A DNA stretch of 6,454 nt, taken from NCBI GenBank assembly GCA_029858465.1, contig JAOUEZ010000074.1, positions 1-6,454 of the forward strand, read 5' to 3'. The notes beneath the pieces were generated by a model. It saw nothing but the letters and a program-made list of their open reading frames with translations. It did not search any database and was not told where the DNA came from. The stretch comes from Thermoplasmata archaeon (lineage in GTDB: Archaea > Thermoplasmatota > Thermoplasmata > UBA10834 > DTMW01). Shown here piece after piece: positions 1 through 5,274 of the stretch (position 1 is its first letter; each line of letters opens with the position of its first letter). The position numbers were made by a program, and so were the translations under genes.

Positions 1-151
1 TCTCGCATAGAGTACACATTATGCACTCGGTCGGAATGAGCTCGAACCTTCCCCTGTAATCGGGGACTGCCGGCCGCTTCTCGTAGGGGTATCTCAGAGT
101 CGCAGGCTTGTGGAACAGGTTCTTGAACACGTTCTTTATCATCTCGACCAT
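1..151 (-). CDS. echF: Ech hydrogenase ferredoxin-like subunit EchF (partial, 3' end off window)
   Basis: This is the start of a two-[4Fe-4S] iron-sulfur subunit of the NuoI/EchF family. In the family it passes electrons between soluble ferredoxin and the small subunit EchC on the cytoplasmic face of the complex. Fifty codons are visible. They show an amphipathic basic N terminus (MVEMIKNVFKNLFHKPATLR), then a YPYEKRP...DYRGR stretch typical of NuoI-like proteins, then the first cluster motif ECIMCTLCE with cysteines at 43, 46 and 49. The fourth cysteine and the second cluster are beyond the edge. The ATG at 151 was chosen because a perfect GGTGAT Shine-Dalgarno ends 5 bases before it. An ATG at 158 overlaps the echE stop but opens a frame with no iron-sulfur motif. 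It is the last visible gene of the ech operon, 6 bases after echE. Confidence 0.9.
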   Translation of the reverse strand, partial: MVEMIKNVFKNLFHKPATLRYPYEKRPAVPDYRGRFELIPTECIMCTLCE

Positions 152-156
152 TCTTC

Positions 157-162
157 ATCACC
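157..162 (-). promoter_or_regulatory. Shine-Dalgarno of echF, overlapping the echE stop
   Basis: On the minus strand this reads GGTGAT, followed by five bases and the echF ATG. It decides the echF start. The same bases contain the end of the last echE codon (AGG) and its TGA stop, so ribosome recruitment for echF sits exactly where echE translation terminates. This suggests tight translational coupling of the last two subunits. Confidence 0.8.
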
Positions 163-1255
163 TGTCCGTGCAGCTGAGGCAGGGATCAATCGACGCGATG
201 ATCACTGGCACCTCGGCAAACTCCTCGCCCATTATCATGTACCTCAGGGCGGGAATGTTCACATAGCTCGGCGTTCTGATCTTGACCCTCTCGAGGTTGT
301 TCGTGTTGTTGCCCTTGGCGTAATAGAACAGCTCTCCCCTCGGGGCCTCGACCCTTGCGACAGCCTCTCCGTTCGGCTTCCCTTGGACTCTCACTGCTAT
401 CGGGCCGTCTCGCATGTGTCCGATGGTCTGGCGAATAAGATCTATCGACTGGAAGCACTCTCTGACCCTTACCTTGACCCTCGAATAGATGTCCCCGTCC
501 TCTTCGACCTGGGGGGTGAAGTGGAGCATGTTGTACGCCGCGTAGTGCGAATCTCCAGTCGCCCTGATGTCCTCGGGCACATCGCTGCCTCTCGCCGTCG
601 GACCGACGACCCCGTAGGTGTGTGCCTCGGCTTTCGATAGAACGCCTATCGCCTTCGTCCTCTTCTTGAAGGTCGGGTCGTTGAGATAGGATTTCGAGAG
701 AATCTTGAACTTACCCTCGAGCGCGTCCATACCCTTGTCGATCTTTTTGACCATGTCATATCCGATGTCCCGCCTGACGCCGCCTATCTGGTTGACATCA
801 TAGTGCACTCTGTTGCCCGACATCAGCTCGAACAGGTCCATCACAATCTCCCTGTCCCTCCAGGTCTGCATGAAGAGGTTCTCGTATCCCATCGCGTCAG
901 CAATGAGGCCGAGAATTAGGGTATGGCTGTGCAGCCTCTCGAGCTCGCTGTAAATCGTTCTTATCAGTCTCGCACGTTCGGGCGCCTCGATGTTCATCAT
1001 CGTCTCTATGACATCGACATAGGTGGTGGTGTGGTGGTGAGAGCAAATGCCGCAAACTCTCCCGCACAGGAATACATTCTGCTTGAAGTCGTTCAGCTCC
1101 GCGGCTTTCTCTATCCCTCTGTGGCAATAGCCCAGAGTGATGCCCACATCTACGACTTTCTCCTCCTCAAGCGAGAGCTTCAAAGCTACGGGTTCCGGGA
1201 GGACCGGGTGCTGCGCACCAAGTGGTACCACGCTGATCCTTGTTCCTGTTGCCAT
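158..1255 (-). CDS. echE: Ech [NiFe]-hydrogenase large (catalytic) subunit EchE
   Basis: This 365-residue protein is the nickel-iron catalytic subunit of a group 4 energy-converting hydrogenase, homologous to NuoD. It would catalyse 2H+ + 2e- to H2 (reversible) on the cytoplasmic side. The N terminus has a GAQHPVLPEP motif (residues 13-22), then GYCHRGIEK (42-50). The first nickel motif RVCGICSHHH (66-75) supplies Cys68 and Cys71. The C-terminal motif DPCLSC (357-362) supplies Cys359 and Cys362. All four metal-binding cysteines are present, so this is a true hydrogenase, unlike the related cysteine-less complexes and complex I NuoD. The protein ends three residues after Cys362 (T-D-R), leaving no peptide for a maturation endopeptidase to remove. 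The ATG directly abuts the echD stop and is preceded by GGAGGTG 8 bases upstream, which fixes the start. Length fits EchE. Confidence 0.95.
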   Translation of the reverse strand: MATGTRISVVPLGAQHPVLPEPVALKLSLEEEKVVDVGITLGYCHRGIEKAAELNDFKQNVFLCGRVCGICSHHHTTTYVDVIETMMNIEAPERARLIRTIYSELERLHSHTLILGLIADAMGYENLFMQTWRDREIVMDLFELMSGNRVHYDVNQIGGVRRDIGYDMVKKIDKGMDALEGKFKILSKSYLNDPTFKKRTKAIGVLSKAEAHTYGVVGPTARGSDVPEDIRATGDSHYAAYNMLHFTPQVEEDGDIYSRVKVRVRECFQSIDLIRQTIGHMRDGPIAVRVQGKPNGEAVARVEAPRGELFYYAKGNNTNNLERVKIRTPSYVNIPALRYMIMGEEFAEVPVIIASIDPCLSCTDR

Positions 1256-1720
1256 CTAATCAGCACCTCCCTTGGGTATGCCTTTATTTGCAAGTTTCTT
1301 GTCCACCACTGACATGAGATCTTTGGCGGGCGAATCCTCGACTTTCGGCCTCTCGGTTGCCTTAGGTTTCTCTTCGGGCTTCTTCTCCTTTCTCAGCGGA
1401 GTGCATATCCCCGAGCCCGCCTCAAGGAAGACGTTCGGTTTCGCCCCTGCGACCTTTATGCCGAAATAGTCGAGCAGCTCGCTCTCCATGATGTCTGCGT
1501 ACGGGAACAGCCCCGTCACGCTCTCGATCTGGCGGTTCTCCTCGATCTCGATCTTGATGTTCGTCATCTCTGCTCCCTTAGAGAAATGATAGATTATCTC
1601 GAACTTCCCGTTCCCGAGGTCGTTCCCCGTGATCACGACGAGCCTCGCGCCGAGCTGGAACATCTTGTATATCTTGCTATCGAGGTCCTCGGGGGTTGTC
1701 TTAAGTTCCATCACCTGCAT
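1256..1720 (-). CDS. echD: Ech hydrogenase NuoC-like subunit EchD, with charged C-terminal tail
   Basis: This 154-residue protein is the NuoC/30-kDa-like hydrophilic subunit of the Ech complex, which in the family packs against the large and small subunits and carries no cofactor. The signature lies at residues 66-100: ESVTGLFPYADIMESELLDYFGI, then KPNVFLE, matching the NuoC pattern of G-L-F-P-x-A-D followed by E-x-x-D-x-F-G-I. The conserved part ends near residue 108. A Lys/Glu/Pro-rich stretch (about 110-130) follows, then a short segment (132-146) that could form a helix, and a glycine-rich end. This tail of about 45 residues looks like an added flexible linker. The ATG at 1720 follows the echC stop with no gap and has only a weak G-rich element upstream. 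An in-frame ATG at 1711 is possible but lies directly against a GGTG. Function is confident, exact start less so. Confidence 0.88.
   Translation of the reverse strand: MQVMELKTTPEDLDSKIYKMFQLGARLVVITGNDLGNGKFEIIYHFSKGAEMTNIKIEIEENRQIESVTGLFPYADIMESELLDYFGIKVAGAKPNVFLEAGSGICTPLRKEKKPEEKPKATERPKVEDSPAKDLMSVVDKKLANKGIPKGGAD
1264..1270 (-). promoter_or_regulatory. Shine-Dalgarno of echE
   Basis: The minus strand reads GGAGGTG, with 8 bases between it and the echE ATG. It lies inside the last codons of echD and confirms the echE start immediately after the echD TAG stop. Confidence 0.8.
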
Positions 1721-2176
1721 TTACTTCGCCCCCTTCTTCTTGTGCGATTCTTCCTGCAGCTTCTGCAGTTTCCCAAGAGCTGTGATAACTCCATCGATAA
1801 TCGCCTCGGGCTTCGCTGCGCAGCCGGGCACGTAGACATCCACAGGGATAACCTTGTCAATCCCCTGCTCGATGTTGTAGCAGTTATGGAACACGCCGCC
1901 TGTGCAGGCGCATGTTCCGACAGCTATGACCAGCTTCGGCTCCGGCATCTGCTCGTAGAGCCTCTTCAGACGCTCCTTTGCACGTTTCGATACGGGCCCT
2001 GTCACGACGAGCACATCGGCGTGCTTCGGATTGCCCTTGTTCAATATCCCGAATCTCTCGATGTCGAACCTCGGGGTCAGGCACGCGAGAATCTCGATGT
2101 CGCACCCGTTGCAACTCCCGGTATCGAAGTGCAACAGCCAGGGTGATTTCAACCTAGATTTCTCGATTATTGACAT
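1721..2176 (-). CDS. echC: Ech [NiFe]-hydrogenase small subunit EchC (NuoB-like)
   Basis: This 151-residue protein carries the [4Fe-4S] cluster proximal to the nickel site and relays electrons between EchF and EchE. The ligand pattern of the family is clear: CNGCDIE gives Cys22 and Cys25, GTCACTGG gives Cys89, and VPGCAAKPE gives Cys119. The CxxC spacing at the N terminus is the hydrogenase form rather than the tandem Cys-Cys of complex I NuoB. Two further cysteines, Cys91 and Cys99, are present and are not expected ligands. The C terminus ends in a lysine-rich tail (SHKKKGAK). There is no Tat signal or membrane segment, as expected for a cytoplasm-facing group 4 enzyme. The start at 2176 has GGTGAT upstream and lies one base after the echB stop. 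Confidence 0.94.
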   Translation of the reverse strand: MSIIEKSRLKSPWLLHFDTGSCNGCDIEILACLTPRFDIERFGILNKGNPKHADVLVVTGPVSKRAKERLKRLYEQMPEPKLVIAVGTCACTGGVFHNCYNIEQGIDKVIPVDVYVPGCAAKPEAIIDGVITALGKLQKLQEESHKKKGAK

Positions 2177-2177
2177 T

Positions 2178-3056
2178 TCAGATCACCCCCACATTCTGCA
2201 GAACCACGATTATCGCGTAATTTGCCGCGATCACGATGATTCCGAAGGTTGCAGTGAACTTCAGCATCCTCTCCTTCGTGAGACGAGCAGTGACGTTGTC
2301 TATCACCTGGACCACGAGCATCGCCACCGCGATCAAGGCTATCTTGACTATTATCGACACGACGATGTTGTCGCTGTTGAAGAAGAGCGTAATGACGCCG
2401 AGCATAAGAGCGAACTCGTACCAGTGACCTAACTTCGTTATCGCGAGGTACGGCCCCGAGTATTCGATGTACGGCCCTGAGACTATCTCCTGGTGGGCAG
2501 TTGCGACATCGTAGGGGGACTTCTGGAGCTTGATTACAAGCACGGCGATGAGAGCGACGAAAACGAGCGGCAGAAGGATCATCAGGTCGCCGACTGCGTA
2601 TAAGTCTGCGACATTGAAAGATCCCGCCTGTATTCCTATGAGAAGCAGCGCGAGCAGGAAAACGGGCTCGTAGGCAGCAATCTGCAGTAGCTCCCTGTTC
2701 GCCCCCATATGGCTGTATGGGGACCTGACGGTGAATGCGCCGACCGCGAGGAATACGGAGCCCGCAGCTGCTGCGAAGAATATTATTATCAGATCTAGGC
2801 CGAGCACGAACAGAACGAAAGCGAATGCTACGAACATCAGATACAGCACTGCGAATATCACCTGGGGCCTGTTGAGCAACATCGGCTTTTTCCCGATGAG
2901 CTTGAAGAAGTCGTAGAGCACCTGGAGGACTGGAGGTCCGACCCTGTTCTGCATCCTCGCGGTGATTATCCTGTCTAATCCCAGCAATATTGCAGCAAGG
3001 AACGGCGCGAGCACGATTATCGCTATCTGGATTGCAAGCAGTACCCACCAATCCAT
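2178..3056 (-). CDS. echB: Ech hydrogenase membrane anchor subunit EchB (NuoH-like)
   Basis: This 292-residue integral membrane protein is the NuoH/HyfC-like subunit. It anchors the EchCDEF arm and is thought to transmit conformational change to the ion channel. It has about eight hydrophobic segments (roughly 5-25, 66-87, 90-110, 131-144, 157-176, 213-226, 231-252 and 268-287). Family motifs are visible: GLDRIITARMQNRVGPP at 26-42, RSPYSHMGANRELLQ at 111-125, and the acidic-loop equivalent SPYDVATAHQEIVSGP (180-195) followed directly by IEYSG. The ATG at 3056 comes one base after the echA stop and is preceded by a perfect GGAGGTGATC, so the start is secure. Length matches EchB. A second long frame overlapping it on the same strand (2167-3051) is arginine-rich and not coding-like. 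Confidence 0.94.
   Translation of the reverse strand: MDWWVLLAIQIAIIVLAPFLAAILLGLDRIITARMQNRVGPPVLQVLYDFFKLIGKKPMLLNRPQVIFAVLYLMFVAFAFVLFVLGLDLIIIFFAAAAGSVFLAVGAFTVRSPYSHMGANRELLQIAAYEPVFLLALLLIGIQAGSFNVADLYAVGDLMILLPLVFVALIAVLVIKLQKSPYDVATAHQEIVSGPYIEYSGPYLAITKLGHWYEFALMLGVITLFFNSDNIVVSIIVKIALIAVAMLVVQVIDNVTARLTKERMLKFTATFGIIVIAANYAIIVVLQNVGVI
2182..2187 (-). promoter_or_regulatory. Shine-Dalgarno of echC
   Basis: The minus strand reads GGTGAT within GGGGGTGATC, at the very end of echB, five bases before the echC ATG. It supports the start at 2176 and coupling to echB translation. Confidence 0.78.
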
Positions 3057-3057
3057 A

Positions 3058-4950
3058 TCAGATCACCTCCGTCAGCAGCGCGACCATGAGCATCGCGACG
3101 ACGACTATAGTCGCGACGAAGTTGAATATGTAAGTAACGCCGGCATCGGGCACCCTCTTGTCGTAATACGCTCCGGCAAGCTTGTACTCGAAGTTCTCTC
3201 CTCCCATGTAGGATGTCGATACCATATCGGGCCTGATCTTGACGAACTTCATCGTGAGAAGCACGACGCCGCCGAATAGGACAAGCATTACGATCAGCGG
3301 GAGCACCGCCTCGAAATCGCTCAGGGGCGTCTCGCCGAAGACGCTCAGTATGTACGGGTTCACGAGGTATTGAACGACCTGGAATATCAATAGAGACAGC
3401 GCTATTGCGCAGGCTACCAAAGCTCCGAGCGTGATCTTGTATATCTTCGAAAGCTTAGATTTCACCGCCGCGGGGAGATCGCAGGTCGCTCCGACGGTCA
3501 TTATCCTCCCCATCCATTTCGCATAATAAAGCGCTGTGACGGCCGAGCCTATTGCAAGCAGGAGTATTACTATTGGGAATCCCGAACTGGCCGCTTCTAC
3601 TATCAGCCATTTGCCCGCGAACATGCCGAACGGCGGGAGCATGATTGTGAATATTCCGATCAGCATCGCTCCGGCGACGAAGGGGAGCTTGCATCTGAGG
3701 TTTTCCATCTCCTCGATGTCGAGCGTCTGCGCCTCGTGCTTCACGACTCCGACGGTCATGAACAGCAGGGCCTTCGATACGGCATGGAATATCAACAGGA
3801 CAATGGCGGCGCTGATGGCGAAGGATGTGTTGATCCCGACGCACATGATTATCAGACCGAGGTTGCCGATAGTCGAATACGCGAGCACGCGCTTGGCATT
3901 TGTCTGCATGACCGCGAGGATCGCCGTCCCGAGGAACGATATCGCTCCGACCGACGCGACAAGCCACATCAGGCTGGTCTCCCAGGCGATTGCGGGCGAT
4001 ATCCTGATCAGAAGATAGACTCCCAATTTGACCATCGTTGAGGAATGGAGCAATGCGGAAACAGGCGTCGGAGCTATCATAGCACCGAGCAGCCAGCTCT
4101 GGAAGGGCACCTGCGCGGCCTTCGTGAAGGCCGCCAGGGCCATCAATGCTACAGGAGCGATTGCCCATGCGGCAATGCCACCGCTCACCAGCACCTCCTC
4201 GAGTGAGAGCGTTTCCATCTGGGTGAATATGAGGACAATCGCGAATGCGAACGCCACGCCTCCTCCCAAAGTGTAAATCAGGGCGCGAAGCGCGGACTCG
4301 TTTGCCTCCTTCGTCCTCTCATGCCTGATAAGCAGGAAGCAACAGAGCGTCGTGACCTCCCAGAAGAAGAAGAGCCAAAGCAGGTTATTCGAGAAGACCG
4401 CACCGTTCATTGCGCCGAGGAATATGGTCATCACCGCGAAGAAACGTGCCTGGCGCTGGTCCTCATCCATGTATTTCAATGCATAAACAATGATTATCGA
4501 ACCGACAATTGAGATGACGAGGGCCATGATTACTGCGAGATAATCAATTACGATCGAGGGGGAGACCGTGTGCCCGAATTCCATCGCCTCGAGGATCCCG
4601 AGAGGTATCAGCTGCAGAAGTCCAAAGATGATAACGACAGTGTTCCGATATTGAACGCCGATGAAAATGAAATAGGCCATTAGGGCGAAGTCGAGAGCCG
4701 CTATCAGCAGAGAAATAGGAATGCCGACTCCCGCGATGAGGATCTCATCGGCATCGAACGAGAGCACATCTGCCCCCGTCGAGTACATTTCCCAGAAAAG
4801 CGCGAGCGAGAGCAGGACCATCGTGATTGCCATTATGCCGACCACAGCTTTCTGAACGGAGATCTTCCTGGCCGCAAGAGAAAGAAGCCCCATAAGCACT
4901 GGCAAGAACACCAATAGCAACGCTAATAGGCCTGCATTCATAGCTATCAT
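3058..4950 (-). CDS. echA: Ech hydrogenase antiporter-like proton/ion-translocating subunit EchA
   Basis: This 630-residue polytopic membrane protein belongs to the NuoL/Mrp antiporter-like family and is the ion-pumping subunit of the complex. Functional residues line up with the family: Glu198 in FFFWEVTTL (membrane glutamate), Lys277 in AAFTKAAQVPFQSW (channel lysine), the broken-helix region SALLHSSTMVKLG with His302 and Lys308, NAKRVLAYST (351-360), FHAVSKALLF with His389 and Lys393, and Lys447 in GMFAGKWLI. The C-terminal third carries the YMGGE motif (581-585), typical of Ech/Hyf-type antiporter subunits, and a final membrane segment (about 606-627). There is only one such subunit, so one ion channel per complex. 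It is the first gene of the operon. The ATG at 4950 has no Shine-Dalgarno but has a well-placed TATA-like element. An ATG three codons in is an alternative. Confidence 0.94.
   Translation of the reverse strand: MIAMNAGLLALLLVFLPVLMGLLSLAARKISVQKAVVGIMAITMVLLSLALFWEMYSTGADVLSFDADEILIAGVGIPISLLIAALDFALMAYFIFIGVQYRNTVVIIFGLLQLIPLGILEAMEFGHTVSPSIVIDYLAVIMALVISIVGSIIIVYALKYMDEDQRQARFFAVMTIFLGAMNGAVFSNNLLWLFFFWEVTTLCCFLLIRHERTKEANESALRALIYTLGGGVAFAFAIVLIFTQMETLSLEEVLVSGGIAAWAIAPVALMALAAFTKAAQVPFQSWLLGAMIAPTPVSALLHSSTMVKLGVYLLIRISPAIAWETSLMWLVASVGAISFLGTAILAVMQTNAKRVLAYSTIGNLGLIIMCVGINTSFAISAAIVLLIFHAVSKALLFMTVGVVKHEAQTLDIEEMENLRCKLPFVAGAMLIGIFTIMLPPFGMFAGKWLIVEAASSGFPIVILLLAIGSAVTALYYAKWMGRIMTVGATCDLPAAVKSKLSKIYKITLGALVACAIALSLLIFQVVQYLVNPYILSVFGETPLSDFEAVLPLIVMLVLFGGVVLLTMKFVKIRPDMVSTSYMGGENFEYKLAGAYYDKRVPDAGVTYIFNFVATIVVVAMLMVALLTEVI
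3061..3070 (-). promoter_or_regulatory. Shine-Dalgarno of echB
   Basis: The minus strand reads GGAGGTGATC, the full complement of the archaeal 16S 3' end, immediately upstream of the echA stop and the echB ATG. It is the strongest ribosome binding site in the window and supports the start at 3056. Confidence 0.82.
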
Positions 4951-4970
4951 TTCTTCTTTTATTACTGCTG

Positions 4971-4978
4971 TAAATAAT
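4971..4978 (-). promoter_or_regulatory. Candidate TATA box of the ech operon (leaderless promoter)
   Basis: The minus strand reads ATTATTTA at -28 to -21 relative to the echA ATG, with purine-rich ATAAGG just upstream as a possible BRE. An archaeal TATA box at this distance would start transcription at or next to the ATG, giving a leaderless mRNA. The lack of any Shine-Dalgarno before echA agrees. This is inferred from position and composition only. Confidence 0.55.
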
Positions 4979-5095
4979 CCTTATGCTCTAAACCTTGGTT
5001 TTGTCGATGAAAATACCGAATTTCGATAATAATTTCAGTTTCATATGGAAAAATCGGACAGATTCGTTGAAATGATGACGATTTAATTCGCGGAT

Positions 5096-5112
5096 ATGAC
5101 GCTTTGCGTCAT
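5096..5112. repeat. Perfect inverted repeat, candidate operator
   Basis: ATGACGC (5096-5102) and GCGTCAT (5106-5112) are perfect inverted copies separated by TTT. A further half-site ATGACG lies at 5075-5080, exactly 21 bp (two helical turns) before the left arm. The repeat sits near the middle of the divergent intergenic region, so a dimeric regulator bound here could affect either promoter. A transcription terminator is less likely because no gene ends here and no T-run follows. Confidence 0.5.
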
Positions 5113-5181
5113 GATTCTTTCTAGAATTCCACATTCGATTTCCCATGATTTTGAGTTGGGATGATTATGAATTGTTATTTG

Positions 5182-5190
5182 CTTAAAAAG
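5182..5190 (+). promoter_or_regulatory. Candidate TATA box of the M48 protease gene (distal)
   Basis: CTTAAAAAG would place a transcription start near 5212 and leave a leader of about 60 bases before the ATG at 5275. An imperfect inverted repeat (5202-5223, core AAAAC-G-GTTTT at 5207-5217) would then overlap the start point. A second candidate, TTTAGATA at 5229-5236, would give a start near 5258 and a short leader. The sequence alone does not decide between them. Confidence 0.35.
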
Positions 5191-5228
5191 GGAAGGTTGC
5201 ACTTTCAAAACGGTTTTCGAGAGCATGA

Positions 5229-5236
5229 TTTAGATA
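5229..5236 (+). promoter_or_regulatory. Candidate TATA box of the M48 protease gene (proximal)
   Basis: TTTAGATA differs by one base from a common archaeal TATA form (TTTAWATA). Its centre is about 42 bases before the proposed ATG, so it would give a leader of roughly 16 bases. It is an alternative to the element at 5182-5190. Confidence 0.35.
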
Positions 5237-5274
5237 CCTCTAGTTTCTAACCGAAGAACCGGAAAGTCAAAGGC

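Larger units (their letters stand above)
4951..5274. other. AT-rich divergent intergenic region, no gene seen
   Basis: These 324 bases separate the ech operon (leftward) from the M48 protease gene (rightward). They are clearly more AT-rich than the flanking genes. No convincing gene is present: the only open stretch with an ATG in the protease frame (5161-5250, 29 codons) ends at a TAA before the protease start and resembles nothing known. The region holds the candidate promoters for both directions and several short inverted repeats. Apart from those listed separately, AAACC-TT-GGTTT lies at 4990-5001 and TTTC-n5-GAAA at 5039-5051. Both are short enough to be chance. Confidence 0.8.

Noticed and set aside
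110..640. Long open frame on the plus strand opposite echE
   Set aside because: It lies fully antisense to the conserved large subunit, shows no known motif, and its His/Arg/Asp-rich composition is that of a shadow frame.
158..1255. EchE as a complex I NuoD/FpoD-like or hydrogenase-related subunit without hydrogenase activity
   Set aside because: Both CxxC nickel motifs are complete, whereas NuoD/FpoD and the hydrogenase-related proteins have lost these cysteines.
1586..2146. Plus-strand open frame of 186 codons opposite echC and echD
   Set aside because: It is antisense to two genes with clear family motifs. It spans their junction and has no recognisable domain or ribosome site.
2167..3051. 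Long same-strand frame overlapping echB
   Set aside because: It is almost the same length as echB but is an Arg-rich shifted reading. EchB has all NuoH-type motifs and the perfect Shine-Dalgarno.
3455..4168. Minus-strand frame of 237 codons inside echA
   Set aside because: It is a shifted frame within the conserved antiporter core, rich in Arg, Asp and His, with no motif.
5096..5112. Inverted repeat as a transcription terminator
   Set aside because: Both flanking genes are transcribed away from it, so no transcript ends here, and no T-run follows on either strand.
5161..5250. 29-codon open frame upstream of and in frame with the M48 gene
   Set aside because: It could be read as a leader peptide or a broken N-terminal extension. 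It has no ribosome site, the candidate TATA boxes lie inside it, and its sequence has no recognisable feature.
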